A DNA stretch of 43,598 nucleotides, from positions 1 through 43,598 of the forward strand of contig JAUCBJ010006997.1 in NCBI GenBank assembly GCA_032718475.1, in the 5' to 3' direction. The position numbers and the translations under genes were made by a program. Positions 30,669 through 42,170 of the stretch are shown piece after piece. A model generated the notes under the pieces. It was not told the DNA's origin. It worked only from the letters and a program-made list of their open reading frames with translations, and searched no databases. This DNA comes from Nemertoderma westbladi. Taxonomy: Eukaryota > Xenacoelomorpha > Nemertodermatida > Nemertodermatidae. The first letter of the stretch is position 1; every line of letters begins with the position of its first letter.

Positions 30669-31721
30669 ATGGCCGCTCCCGGTACCACAACATCGGTTCG
30701 TGTCCCAGAACTTCCCCACCAACTCACCGCTGACTCCGTCGGTAACATCCCATACGACAAGATCGTGGTGCACCCGCTTGTGCTACTCAGTGTGGTGGAC
30801 CACTTCAACCGGATGGGGAAAACCGGAAACGTTAAGCGTGTCGTGGGAATTCTGTTGGGAAAACAACGCGGTCGGATTCTCGACGTTTCCAACAGCTTCG
30901 CCGTTCCATTCGACGAAGACGACAAAGACCGCAGCGTGTGGTTCCTCGATCACGACTACCTCGAGAACATGTACAACATGTTCAAGAAGGTGAACGCGCG
31001 CGAGAAGATCGTAGGCTGGTACCACACCGGCCCGAAACTCAACCACAATGATATCGCCGTCAACGAACTCCTAAAGAAATACAACCCCAACTCGGTGCTC
31101 GTGATAATGGACGCGCAACCGCGGGACGTGGACGCGTTGGGGCTGGGGTTGCCGACGCAAGGCTACTACTCGGTAGAGGAAGTCCACGACGACGGCACGC
31201 CGACGAGTAAAACCTTCGAACATCTCGCCAGCGAGATCGACGCCGACGAAGCGGAAGAGGTCGGTGTGGAGCATCTACTGCGGGACATTCGGAACACAAC
31301 GGTCGGGACATTGGGACAGCGGGTCTCGGGACAGCTGAGCGGACTCCACGGACTCTTTAAGACTCTCACCGACATCCAGGGATACTTAGAGCGCGTCGCT
31401 ACTGGTAGACTCCCCGTCAACCATCAGATCGTCTACATGCTCCAAGACGTGTTCAACCTCCTCCCTTCCATCGAATCCCCCGATTTCATTCACTCGTTTA
31501 ACCTAAAGAACAACGACCAGATGTTGGTTATCTATCTCGCGGCTCTCATCCGATCGGTGATCGCCCTCCACAATCTTATTAATAATAAGATCGAAAACAG
31601 AAACAACGAAGACTCCGAGAAATCCAAGAAGAAAGACGAGAAGGATAAAGAAACGGTTAAGGAGGATAAAAAGGATAATCCCAATGTAAAAACTAAAGAG
31701 GAGGAGAAAAAGAAGAAATAG
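30669..31721 (+). CDS. PSMD7: 26S proteasome non-ATPase regulatory subunit 7 (Rpn8), intronless
   Basis: This is a 350-residue intact frame for the lid subunit Rpn8/PSMD7, which pairs with the deubiquitinase Rpn11 in the 19S particle. An MPN domain spans about residues 30-165 ([52 protein letters not shown]). The JAMM zinc ligands are absent (YHTGPKL where active enzymes have HSHP), as in all Rpn8 proteins. The helical C-terminal half ([20 protein letters not shown]-type [28 protein letters not shown]) is conserved. The tail after about 310 is a Lys/Glu KEKE run, longer than in vertebrates. A small insertion (DALGLGLP, residues 145-152) is unusual. The gene has no introns and is GC-rich relative to its flanks, suggesting a retrocopy or intron loss, yet the frame is fully intact. 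The start codon has G at +4 and gives the family's usual N-terminus. Confidence 0.97.
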   Translation: MAAPGTTTSVRVPELPHQLTADSVGNIPYDKIVVHPLVLLSVVDHFNRMGKTGNVKRVVGILLGKQRGRILDVSNSFAVPFDEDDKDRSVWFLDHDYLENMYNMFKKVNAREKIVGWYHTGPKLNHNDIAVNELLKKYNPNSVLVIMDAQPRDVDALGLGLPTQGYYSVEEVHDDGTPTSKTFEHLASEIDADEAEEVGVEHLLRDIRNTTVGTLGQRVSGQLSGLHGLFKTLTDIQGYLERVATGRLPVNHQIVYMLQDVFNLLPSIESPDFIHSFNLKNNDQMLVIYLAALIRSVIALHNLINNKIENRNNEDSEKSKKKDEKDKETVKEDKKDNPNVKTKEEEKKKK

Positions 31722-31818
31722 TCGTATAACTTTATTCTTTGTTACTTTACCTTATAGATTAAACTCTAAATAGTAGGCCTACAGCTGTGCTACTAAAATA
31801 GCGTTAAAAATACCACAA

Positions 31819-31830
31819 TAATAAATAACC
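31819..31830 (+). terminator. Polyadenylation signal candidate (AATAAA) after PSMD7
   Basis: The sequence aataataaataa lies about 100 bases after the stop codon. No poly-A tract follows the gene, so there is no direct mark of retroposition. Confidence 0.45.
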
Positions 31831-31972
31831 TAAGTTATTTGAGAGTTGCATAACTGAATATCTGTGTTACCCGTTATTGGCAATAACATCTAATATATTT
31901 AATTCAAAACCAAATTACTTAATTTCTTACAGCTACAGGAATTCGGTGTACAAGTTTAATTAATTCCTCTCC

Positions 31973-32150
31973 AGGGGAAACGCGAATACAACAGATTACC
32001 TCCAAAAATAAAACTAACTATTCTATTGAGTTTTGTTTATTGTTTTGGTTAGAATAATGTGCCTCTGTAACCTGCTCTCCCTGAATAGAGAATTTAACAT
32101 TGAGGCGAAAAATTAATTAGCCGAGATGGGATTTGCGTACGGTTTCCCCT
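31973..32150 (+). mobile_element. Copy of the ~200-bp MITE family
   Basis: The ends aggggaaacgcgaat and its approximate inverse ggtttcccct are 178 bp apart. The interior (ccaaaaataaaact, tctattgag, tttattgttttggttaga, gtgcctctgtaacctgctc) aligns with the 200-bp MITE at 8561-8760. No target duplication remains visible, so this is an older copy. Confidence 0.7.
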
Positions 32151-32469
32151 CAGTTTGGGAGAGAAATTAATTACCTATATTAATATAATTAATTAATTAA
32201 GTATATTGTTAGTTATGGTGGTCATTACCTGCCACATTCATCGTAGAACCATGAGCGACTAAATTAGGAATCGGTAAGCTACACAGCACAGATCCACTAA
32301 ATTAATGGGCCCACTTTTTCTTGTTTACTTGTTTATTTTCATAAAATTATTCCTTAGGAACGCAAAGTTCAAACGTTGCCCGCAAATTGAGGCAATACAG
32401 GTATATTAAAATGTCGTGTATTAAAGATTCGAATTTATTTATTTACAATCCCGGTTTCCATGGCAATCA
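32151..32469. other. No gene recognised
   Basis: AT-rich spacer between a MITE copy and the non-LTR RT relic. Confidence 0.5.
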
Positions 32470-33530
32470 ATATAAGGAAAAATTTGAATTATAAAAACTT
32501 TAAGAACGTTATCTCCATTCGAAGGGACGCCATGGTCGAATCTATTCATGAGTACCATCCCTCCATCCACAATTACACCCTCGCGCCATATGGGGATGCC
32601 GCCTGTCTTCTCCACGGCGACCAAACCCTGCTTTCTGATGAGGGAGTTCAACACGGCGATCCCGATGGGCCACCGCTATTCGGTGATACGCTAAATCCCA
32701 TCATCCAGACGAGACATTGATGTAGTTCCTTCAATCTATGGAACTTGGATGATAGGAACCTGGCGGACGACTTCCACGTTGTCTTAGATGACTTGAAGAA
32801 GATCATCATAGAAAGGAGGAGATGTTGACTGTCGATAGACCCCAGGAAGAGCGAGCTGTTCTTCCTAGGTCCGGAGACGGAGGAATCTCGCTCTCGGATC
32901 CGTGAGGAGTTTGATGCCATCTGTCCTGTCCTCCACACTTATAATAATAATGGTCTTTTATTTCTTAACTTGTGGATTTATCGAAATAAATTTGCACAAG
33001 GCAGCCTTGGCAGCGGAGTGCTAGGCTGATGGTTGGAATAGGCGTCAATTTTGCGAACGGCGGCTCAGCCGTCGCGATTCCTCGACTGATGTACTTTCTA
33101 CGGACAGCTTTCATTTGGCCTATGCATGGCCTATGACCGGGTTCTCCGTAGTGCCATCCAATATATCGCTAACTGTCACATAGATGACCCTGTCTGGTAC
33201 CAGATATACCTCCCAGCACGGTTGGGTGGTCTTGGATTGAGCGCCCAACAGTGCAGCTTGCACCCTCCGCCTTCTTGACTTCTGCGGCTGCCTGCATAAC
33301 TCTGTCCACCCGCTTGTTCCCTTCAGTGGCAGTCTCACGAGCCCAGCTACGGAGTTAGCCCATACGCTTCGGAATGCTATGCTACCTCCCGGTTCACAAC
33401 CTTTCAGAGGGCGTGGATGTCCCCTGTTCATGATGCGAACATATCCGGCGTGCTTTGCCCGACTTAACTCGCTGTATGACCCCGTGGCCTTTGAGACCTT
33501 AGGCCGCTGCCACACCTATACCATAGGGTT
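32470..33530 (+). pseudogene. Non-LTR retrotransposon reverse transcriptase relic
   Basis: On plus, the first frame (to 32720) has IRRDAMVESIHEYHPSIHNY and GVQHGDPDGPPLF, a form of the GxxQGxxLxPxLF motif of RVT_1. After a frame change the catalytic Y-x-D-D site is degraded to NLDDRNLADDF (LDD at 32745-32753), then LSIDPRKSELFFLGPETEES. Further on (33130-33260) the C-terminal region keeps DRVLRSAIQYIANCHIDDPV and LPARLGGLGLSA. Several stops, frameshifts and an apparent insertion at about 32940-33040 make it dead. The 131-codon minus frame at 33120-33515 is the antisense shadow. It lacks endonuclease and 5' regions. Confidence 0.75.
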
Positions 33531-35034
33531 ATTTGGGGACTAAACTCGCTGTGCTAAACTAAATTTCAAAATTATGTCTAAAAGTTTTATTGTCTGTCTG
33601 TCTGTTTGTTTGCCCGTCATAACTACCTGTATCGTGTTTGGGTATGTGGGCCCTTTGCGATACATATTAATTTACTTAGTCTTATAATAATACTGTGTAG
33701 TGTAATTATAAAACTCTATTCAGTTTCTCAGTTTGAGTAATAATGCAGTTAAATTTGAGGTAAAGGTTTACTACAGTATAAACCAATTTGAGGTAAAGGT
33801 TTACTACAGTATAAACCATAGCCAACGGTCAGGGAAATCAGTTGTAAATGATAAAAACAGAATAAAAAAAGAATTTGCAGCATGAATTCATAAATGTAGA
33901 TTAGTGAGTGTAAATTATTAATTCAGATGGCAAATATTTTAATAGGTATTGTGATTGTGTCGGTTTCTTTCTCACCAAATCGTTAAGATAGACTTACAAA
34001 AAAAAACATAACGAACAATTCGGAAACACACTTATTGTTATTTCCATGAACCTTAGCCATTTCCATAATAAACCAAATTAGCTAATAAGAAGTCCCCAAG
34101 TTAATGTTAAGAAAATTTAATCCAACTAATTTAGTGGGTCTGCTATTACAGCTACTATGTGGATGTGGTGGCGGTATTAAAGACTGTCTTATAAGTAGGT
34201 CAATTGATACGCCATGATCTAGGCCTACTAAATATATCGTTAGTAGGTCATGGGTGGACACCGTAACGAAGTGCTGCTGGTAGTCTTGAAGAGCGTATAG
34301 TCTCGATTTAGTAGTTACAGTTGGGGCGAGAAGATATTTTCTAAATTCAGAATTATTTTATATCGAAGTTTTGATATTATTTATTCACCCATTGCATAGA
34401 AATCGTGTTTTCACATTCAAGGGAACATCCGTCACACTTCGTCTGTATTATTTTTATTAATTCATTGACTTGGCATTATGTCACGTCAACTTTAATATCC
34501 ATTTTTTATATTTAGATACACGAGGTGCCGCGTATTGAAGGGCCAGATATCGATTGAACCAATGGTTGACAGACAAACGATTGCGTCAGACGCGCCGTGT
34601 TCACTATGACGTGTTATGTACTGTGCTGCTACCGTTAATTGTGTTCGTAGATCTACCATTATTTACTTTCAGAAAAACTCTTGATAAATTTTATTAAGTA
34701 TCGTAAAAAAAATTGCAAACTGTAAACAGCTGCGATGCAACCGGTAACTATGAATGTATTGGGTTTCTCATTTGAAATATTTCATGACATTAAAATCAAT
34801 AATATCCACACCACATTCAAGTTGTTTCTGTTACGTAAGTCAATTTCATTTTGTTAATGTAATAGGTTCCCAGACATTGAAAATTTTATCAACCCAAACC
34901 CGTTACTGAACTATTAACCTTAAAATATTGAATCTGGCGGACAGACAGACGGAAAACATGTCGATTATGCCAGTACTAAACTAAATGCTAAGGTTCAATA
35001 ACATCGAGGCTCGCCCCACGAAGTTTTGCCCAAT
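33531..35034. other. No gene recognised; one short duplication
   Basis: AT-rich non-coding stretch. It contains a (GTCT)n-like run near 33590-33605 and the 33-bp duplication at 33752-33817. No exon-like frame is seen. Confidence 0.5.
33752..33817. repeat. 33-bp tandem duplication
   Basis: The word aatttgaggtaaaggtttac starts at 33752 and 33785; the two units are identical. Confidence 0.95.
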
Positions 35035-36125
35035 CAAACTAGAGAGACAGCAGCAGGAGTAATTAAGATACAGAAAAGTGGCCAAAACGAACAAATGAGA
35101 CCTTGTGGTAATTCCATTTCTACTGAATGAAATCTCATGAAAAATAAAATGTTACAAGTAGACATTTTCATCAGGAATCTAGGTAACCATGTTTGCTAAA
35201 CGCTACTGTAAATAAATATCATTAAATTTTGCTTGATATCGTCAAAAACCACGGAAAACGTGATGTTTTCACAAAAAAAATGATTAGGAGCAGTTAAATA
35301 AGGATTTCTAGTTTCTATCTGATGTCAATAAAAGTTAATATGTTATATACCAAATGAAAGCTCGAAAATTTGTCTATTAATTTGAAGAAACATAAGTCTG
35401 TAGATGTGTAGTTAGCATAGGAGACCCTGGAACACTTTGTTTTCTATTACACCACTAAAATATCCCCCAATTGCAAAAATGGAATAAAGCACATTGTGGA
35501 TACAGACACACCTTGACATTTTTTTAAGAATCTGTAATTACTCAGCTGTAAGACACAAAAACAATTATACAAATTAATCGGAAACATTTGAAGATATGTG
35601 GGTTTGTGGAGCCTCATATCAGGAGAGAAAACCATAAACTGTTCCCTCCAGTAACCAACGTTAAATCTGATAGAATCGCATAATTGGTACCTCGGTAAAA
35701 CAATAACAGTTCTGAAATCCTCCTCGAAAATGCTTTCATTTGATGTATAATGGTCATACGCAGCATTTATAATGTGTGTTTTGCAGTGTGTCAGTCGTAC
35801 CATAAAACGTCCCCCCATCTGTAACCGCCTGTAACCGGCTCTGATTACATTTACATGGAAGGTTACACAGGCAAAGAAATGTCCCACGCCTGTAACCAAT
35901 TATCCTAGAAAGTATTAAAATAATGGTTACAGGAAGGGTCAAGCAGTATATTTTTTCACAGGTCATATTTAAGGTCGGCCAAAACTCGCATTGAATTCTA
36001 TGGACTCTGAGCTTCCAGAATATATATCATATGTTGGGTTTTGAGAAACTTTATTTTGTACAAAAAATGACTCTATAGTTTGGCCACTTTGCTGTATATC
36101 TCCCCAGCTGTTCAAATAGGACCTT
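35035..36125. mobile_element. Possible ~1.1-kb inverted-ended element
   Basis: The left agcagcaggagtaattaaga, tacagaaaagtggccaaaac is matched inverted near 36123-36077 (gtttggccactttgctgtat, atctccccagctg), about 35 bases with mismatches. The interior includes a gtaacc-rich patch (35818-35935). No target duplication or transposase was recognised, so the boundaries are approximate. Confidence 0.4.
35447..35899 (-). other. 150-codon open frame, unrecognised
   Basis: The frame reads MVTGVGHFFACVTFHVNVIR...LQLGDILVV. It overlaps a second minus frame (35754-35966) and lies wholly inside the possible inverted-ended element. It is longer than most chance frames in this AT-rich DNA and includes ESIFEEDFRTVIVLPRYQLC, but has no signal peptide or domain I can name. 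It could be chance or a remnant of a transposon protein. Confidence 0.2.
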
Positions 36126-37340
36126 TTATTTTTGCAGAAAGATTACAAAATAAATAGATTTTCTATTTGAGTAGGTCATTATGACAAAAAATTACCAGAT
36201 TAAACTCTGTAGTCGAATAACTTTTTCAAATTATAATATTATTACTTAAATAATATTCAAAGAACATTGATTATATTAGGTAGAAATTAATTAGCACTAA
36301 TAATGAATATTACGTAATCGGAATCACAGCTGCACAGTAACAAATTTAAGGTAAATAAAAATGCGCAATAATTTAGAGCACAATATCGTATCGCTCAGTT
36401 GTACGTTCGTGTGCTACCGACACGGCACCAAATCAAACTTCAGTAAACTATATAGTGACACGAGTGGCTACGGTGGTATGTGTTGGCTCCATGGGTACCA
36501 CGAGATTTTATAAAAGGTTCCGCAAAAATACATATTTATTGTAACAAAATAGGTGTATAGGTGGGAAATAGGTGGCTTGTGATAATAATGAAAATGTGAC
36601 AATGTAAAAAGCAGCGGTGAAAAATAACAATGTGAATCAAGTCGACTACCGATAGTAATTGTAGTTTGGAATGTTCGGACACAGAAATCCTACAAATAAT
36701 TGATAATTTTTAAAATAAATGTTACGAATTTAATTATACAAGAACCGGTATTTAATAATAATCACCCGAACGTAACGGAAACACCAACAGAAACCATCCA
36801 ATACTAGACTACTGATAACTCTGAACCGCTGTTAACCATATAATAATCAAAAGGTTAAAGAGTTTAACAATTTGTTGTTGTTTTGTTATAAATATTTATG
36901 GCGAGCAATATATTATTATGATAATGACACCGAAACTGTACAGAGTGTTATGTACAGATATATTCTTATTCTATGACAAACAATTAAAAAAATTAATAGA
37001 TTGGGTAGGTAATTAAAATAGCTTTAAGTACTACAATGAAACAGATTGGATTCAAAGCACTGGTTATTGAAATGGAACTGGCAGCGTAAATGTGATATAT
37101 CGGTGTCTGATATTATTTAAACGATACTGAAATTAATCTATCGTGCTATTATATTAATAATAATACGGTAATAATGTCATCTACCAGGCGTTATAATAGC
37201 ACAAAGAATAATAATATAATCAGCGTGTACGGATTTTAGGTAGAGCAGATTGTGTGAACAAATAAGTACAAAGTTCCAACAATTACTTATTTATAAAAAC
37301 AACGATTATGTAAAAGAAAAACTTCCTTTATCTGTTTATA
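36126..37340. other. No gene recognised
   Basis: AT-rich non-coding sequence downstream of the ferritin gene (which reads leftward). It should hold the ferritin 3' UTR, but no clear polyadenylation hexamer was found close to its stop. Confidence 0.5.
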
Positions 37341-37868
37341 TTACCCATCCAGGGTTTCCCTATCGAATATATATTCTCCCAGCCCATCTCCGACCCTCTT
37401 TAGATTGGTTATATGATCCCCGAGTTCCTTAATCGACTTAACCTGCTCCTCCAGGTATTCCTCTTCGATAAAGTCGCAGAATTGCGCGTCGTTATGTTTG
37501 CTGGCTATACCGTGCAACTCCAACAGGGCCGTATTCACCTCCCGCTCCAACTCCAAGGCGGACTGCATCGCGCTCAGTCCCGTACCCCAGTCGTCCTTGG
37601 ATGGCTTCTTGATATCGGACATAACGCAACGACCGCCCCGTTTATTCTGGTACGCCATAAACTTATCGGCGTGTTCGCGTTCCTCTTCCGATTGCTTTTT
37701 AAAGTATTTTGAGAATCCCTTTAGCGCCACATCGTCGCGGTCGAAGTAGGAACCCATCGACTGGTAGACGTAACTCGCGTAGAGTTCCATGTTGATTTGT
37801 TTATTCAACGCATTTTCGGATTCTTCGTGGAAGTTTTGTCGACATTGCGATGTTGTTATGGATGACAT
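37341..37868 (-). CDS. Ferritin heavy chain, cytosolic, intronless
   Basis: This intact 175-residue frame encodes an H-type ferritin, subunit of the 24-mer that oxidises Fe(II) and stores iron. The ferroxidase residues are all present with a +1 offset to human mature numbering: E28, Y35, E63, H66, E108 and Q142. Family blocks are [38 protein letters not shown] and [15 protein letters not shown]. There is no signal peptide, so it is a cytosolic form. Start [16 protein letters not shown] gives the family's usual N-terminus and length, with A at -3 of the ATG. The coding region lacks introns, whereas most animal ferritin genes have them, and is more GC-rich than its flanks. I found no iron-responsive element within about 180 bases upstream; it may lie in an unseen upstream exon or be absent. 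Confidence 0.97.
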   Translation of the reverse strand: MSSITTSQCRQNFHEESENALNKQINMELYASYVYQSMGSYFDRDDVALKGFSKYFKKQSEEEREHADKFMAYQNKRGGRCVMSDIKKPSKDDWGTGLSAMQSALELEREVNTALLELHGIASKHNDAQFCDFIEEEYLEEQVKSIKELGDHITNLKRVGDGLGEYIFDRETLDG

Positions 37869-38035
37869 TATGAATTTCGATGGAAACTGTAATGCTTCTT
37901 GGATTTATAGTGATTAAAATTAATTAGGCCTACTGAATTAGTGAATTGCTACTACAGTATAGTAGGCCTACTACATTACCGGTACCGGTATAAAATTAAA
38001 GTTATTACTGTATTATAGGACTGAGTCAGGGTCAC

Positions 38036-38230
38036 TGGGTGTAAACGATAAGCAGAAACCGACAGACGCCTACGACAAATACAGAAATATGAAACTGTAA
38101 CCTGTGTTCTTGTCCCTTATTTCAGTATTTATTGTTTTGGTTAAAGCCTGTAACACATGTTGATGTTCCTTACCCTCAATTAATAATCTAATGAATTTAA
38201 TGAAATTAATGAATTATATAATTAATATAA
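38036..38230 (+). mobile_element. Diverged copy of the ~200-bp MITE family
   Basis: It starts gggtgtaaacgataagcaga like the copy at 18741, and contains gtaacctgtgttc, atttattgttttggttaaag and gttccttaccctc from the family core. It lies 170 bp upstream of the ferritin start. Confidence 0.6.
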
Positions 38231-38337
38231 TTAACAATAAGTTGCATCTGCCATCCGCTTTGGTTACTGGTATTGCATTTCTAATGACCCGCGGGCACTA
38301 AATTCCATACTGCCATAGACATTAGGCCTAGTGCAGT

Positions 38338-40393
38338 CAGTGCCGGATTAACCTTAAGGCATATAAGGCACGTGCCTTAGGGCCAGCCGAAAATCCGGGC
38401 CATTTTTTTTTGCAAGTCATTCCTGTAAAAAAAATATTTTTATCTGAAAAGTCCGGAAACGGAGCAAGAAAGTGCATCTTTCGACTACTTTCTATCCCTA
38501 AATTTGTGATAGAAAGTGCAAAATTATAGCTCAGTCGACCGACAGGTGCTGTGTTATTAGTTCGAGACCTGATGGCAGAGAAATAATAAAACATGGGCAG
38601 TAAAACTTTAAAGTGCTAATTATGAACAATGGAGAATTTAATTTTATCTATTTGTGGGGAATTATTTGTAGTTATATGCTCTTAAACTTTCTAGAACAAC
38701 CAAATAATGACATACTGGAAATACTGTACATAGTAAATGTATGGCGTGTAGATATGGTAGTGCGAAATTAATTTTTTTTCACCGGAAACTAGTTTTATAA
38801 ACATAGGCCCTAATAGATAAAAAAAAAGGATAAATTAGTTGTAGATAAAATAGTTGTTGATAAAAAAAAGAAATAATTTCAGAAGTAACTTCTTGTCACT
38901 ACTGTAACTTAGTTTAACTGAAATTCGGATGTTCTGCCCTCGTGTATTGAATTTTGCATTCGATGGCATTTTAGGTGCAATTCCTGCAAAACCTAAAACT
39001 CTCGGACAGCACAATTGAATTGGGGTAAATTAAAATTAGCGACAAAAAGTGCTTATTTCCGAGACTGTTCTCTTATCGAAGAACATTACTTTCTCAGCAA
39101 GTCCAAATATAGATCAGAAATATTATATCTTTGCACTAAGCCCACACTTACTGTGTTTTATTTCTCAGCAACTCCTGTAAAGATAAGTACCCTGCGAAAC
39201 CTACAGCAAATAAATAACACATTCCCAAGATCCGATCAAAATTGCTAAATGCCTACAGCTGTACAGGGGCCAGTCTGCCTTAAGGGGGCCAACTATAACC
39301 CCGACAGAAATGAAATTTTCGAAAATTTACACAATTTTTTGTAGTTTGATAGAAGGGCTTTCATAAGGTGATGTCGGTTTTCAAAAGTGAATTATATTTT
39401 GACCTCAAAACTGCTCTTTTCAACAACATAATATATTGCGGATATTTATGACTCTCTGTATAAAACAACCTTTTTATCAATTTGTCGATTTTTTACTTTT
39501 TTCATCACTAAATTCCCTACTATATACTATTTCATTTTTTACTCATTGTCATCCAATATACAAAATGTTCGGCAGCTTTAGGACTACTATCGTTGGTTTT
39601 TAAAACATGGCCATTTGGATCTTCTAGAACCGATTTTGTAACTGCTACACTTTGTCTATAACAAAATATTTATTCTCAAAATATAGCCCGGAAATACTAA
39701 AACCCCCCTAAATTTTTCAAAAACAATAATTTTGTGCTAAAATTATCATAGAAGATAGCCTACATTTTTAGGTCCATTTTACCAAAGTCTTGGACCAAGA
39801 ACTTCAATGCAGGGTATTACAGATCCTTAAACATGAGCTAATTTACATAGAAATGCCACAAATTTATAGAATTTTTGAAAAAACCGACCTGCTCAAAAAG
39901 CGCCATATTTTTCGAACAAACGGTTTATGAAGCTATCTATACTCAGTTTTAATAGTATATATAAGATCACAGATAATTGTATTAAAGTTTCAGAATAGTA
40001 GCTTTATAAATAAAACAAATAGATTTGGGGTAATGGTCCCATTAATATATTAAAAATTAAAGCTTGAGAAGTTCTACCAAAACCATTACACATTTTATAA
40101 CAAAGGTTTTATAGGCATAATATGCCGTTTAGTAATGTTACAATTCTTGATGAAAACTATTTTTGCGAAGTACTTATTATTAAAGTACTTATTACAGTAT
40201 TACTTATTTGCACGCAGTAATCCGACGAAAATACTTTATATTTCCTTCACAACATTTTCACAATTTCAGTTGTTTTTAGCAGCTTTTTCTTTTGAAAGGG
40301 TTTGCGGAAAAATATAAATTTTCGGGCCATTTTTGGAAATTACTAAAATGTGCCTTACAGCCTTAGGGCCACCAGAGGCTTAATCCGGCACTG
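38338..40393. mobile_element. 2056-bp non-autonomous hAT-like element with 8-bp target duplication
   Basis: The ends are cagtgccggattaa and its exact inverse ttaatccggcactg. Partly conserved subterminal sequence follows (ccttaaggca / ggcacgtgccttagggcc versus tgtgccttacagccttagggcc). The 8-mer agtgcagt flanks both sides (38330-38337, 40394-40401). CAGTG-type ends plus an 8-bp duplication fit the hAT superfamily. The largest frames inside (60-85 codons) show no transposase or BED finger, so it needs help in trans. It is AT-rich with many short t/a runs. Confidence 0.92.
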
Positions 40394-40401
40394 AGTGCAG
40401 T

Positions 40402-40960
40402 AGTGCTAAAATAAAAATTCTGGGTCATCCACTACAGCACTAAGGCGCCTACTGTACCGTAGTGGTCCAACAGAAACATATTATAAATCATAAATGGTTA
40501 TAATGGAGGAAAGAAAAGCGGAACAAAAGGAGCGTTGTTGGTTTCCAGGTTTACCCTATTACTGTAAAGTCAAGCGAAATACCAGCCAGCGTGTTACTGT
40601 GTTAGGCCTATTGCAGTATTGCTACTAATTTAGTATTTCATGTGCTACTGCAGTACTGTACTGTACACGCAGCTAAGAGAAGAAGAGGACAAATTTGAGA
40701 ATTACACAGCATGTTATAGGCCTATTTAAAATAATACGGATTGTTGTGTAACTTGTAACAGTACCAAATTTTCCGGTTGCTGCTACCAAGGTAATAATTA
40801 CACAGCAGATGATGGTATTGACACATGGGAGGACCAGAATACGTGTAAATTGCAGACATACACGCTTTTTTATGTTTTTAATCCGTAGGCTTACAGGGCC
40901 AAGGGGTTCTAAATAATAGATACAAGGTATCAGGTAGAATTTGCAGGTCTACCTTTTATT
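40402..40960. other. No gene recognised
   Basis: Unique-looking non-coding sequence with two TAGGCCTA octamers (about 40603 and 40717). Confidence 0.5.
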
Positions 40961-40965
40961 TTACC

Positions 40966-41012
40966 TGAGCCGCTAACAGAATGGTTAGAGCGTCAGACTT
41001 CCAGACAAATAT
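40966..41012 (+). repeat. tRNA-like fragment, perhaps a SINE remnant
   Basis: The bases cgctaacagaatggttagag, cgtcagacttccagac resemble the D and anticodon arms of a tRNA. No T arm or B box follows, so it is a decayed SINE head at best. Confidence 0.3.
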
Positions 41013-41774
41013 ATATGCTGTATGATTCTATTACAGTTTCCGGTGGCGCGGTGGCGGCGTAGCAGCAGGCTGCAGCCTGCTCCTCACAGCAACCTCACAA
41101 CAGAACAGGTTTAAACTTGCGTCCAAAATGTATTCTGTATTCTACGTGTAAATCTACAGAATGGCAGTTATGTGTGTCGTAACTTGAAGTTAATATATGG
41201 CTGATTGGCTAAAAGCTCCAACTTATACAACAACAAAGTTCACAGAGATTAAAAAGCTCTGTGTAAATATCACAAACTAAAACGTCCAATAGCAAAAGTC
41301 AAAGTTATACTTATCTTCAATGTATTCATCCTTCTGTAGTTGAATTAATATTTATAAAACAAATATTGTAGACTACAGGGAGAACATAAAAATTAAAGAT
41401 GCAATAGATAACAACAATGACCTTGATGAGATGACGCAATGTCATGATTAAGATAACACGGGACTGGGATCCGGATGGTTGGATGCAGTTATAGTTGTAA
41501 ATTACTGTATGTGACCTACAGTACAGTATAATGTTTCAAAACGGTTTTAAGATTCGGACTCTGCAGATGAAGGCGGTTCTAATGATATCTAAGATTACCT
41601 TCCAGAGTCGAAAATAAACCCAACAGAGATGGTAACATGTTCCTAGATAGATATTTTTTAACGGTGTATTTATTAAATTATAAATTAATCTGATATTGCT
41701 AAAAAATAATAATGTTAGCGTTGGATTGTTTTGGTAATGATATGTAATAATTTTTGTGCGATACTGTAGCCTAC
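41013..41774. other. No gene recognised; perfect 18-bp palindrome at 41064-41081
   Basis: agcaggctgcagcctgct is its own reverse complement. The rest is AT-rich non-coding; the 88-codon minus frame at 41536-41802 has no domain. Confidence 0.55.
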
Positions 41775-41916
41775 AGTACTTACGGTGGCTGAATTGTGCC
41801 ACTTAATACTTTTTTTTATTTTTTTTTTGAAGCGACTTTTTGGTCGACCAAAAAGTCCCTTAAAAAAATAAATAAAAAAAAGTATTAAGTGGCACAATTC
41901 AGCCACCGTAAGTACT
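41775..41916. mobile_element. 142-bp near-perfect palindrome (foldback MITE)
   Basis: Arms 41775-41810 (agtacttacggtggctgaat, tgtgccacttaatact) and 41881-41916 are exact 36-bp reverse complements. Between them are T-rich and A-rich runs around a second palindrome gactttttggtcgaccaaaaagtc-like core (41834-41857). No clear target duplication is seen. Confidence 0.85.
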
Positions 41917-42067
41917 TGTATAGCGAATCTTGAGATAATAATTAATAGAACCAAAAGTCTATCATTAACAACCCTATTTAAAATTTGATTTAATTAAAAT
42001 TTAAAAACAACCCTAAAAAAATTTTAAATTTAAAATATAATATATATATATCAAGTCCCAGGCGGCG

Positions 42068-42170
42068 CGGCGCAGGGGCGCCGGAAGCACGGGGGCAGCT
42101 GCCCCCCCTGCCCTTACGACAGGGGGGCAGGGGGGGCAGCAATGTGCCCCTCCAGAATTAACTCACACAA
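42068..42170. repeat. GC-rich transposon-end fragment
   Basis: caggggcgccggaagcacgg followed by gcagctgccccccctgccc and inverted caggggggcaggggggg resembles one end of a cut-and-paste element (CAGGGGCG-type ends). No partner end was found in the window. Confidence 0.4.

Noticed and set aside
30173-30925. Minus-strand ORFs of 121-122 codons upstream of and overlapping PSMD7
   Set aside because: One is antisense to the PSMD7 coding region and the other reads through palindromic simple sequence.
33120-33515. 131-codon minus-strand ORF
   Set aside because: It is antisense to the non-LTR RT relic, whose plus-strand motifs (LPARLGGLGLSA) are clear.
38020-38050. Iron-responsive element upstream of ferritin (CAGTGA on minus)
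   Set aside because: The five bases on each side of the loop do not pair and there is no bulged C at the right place.
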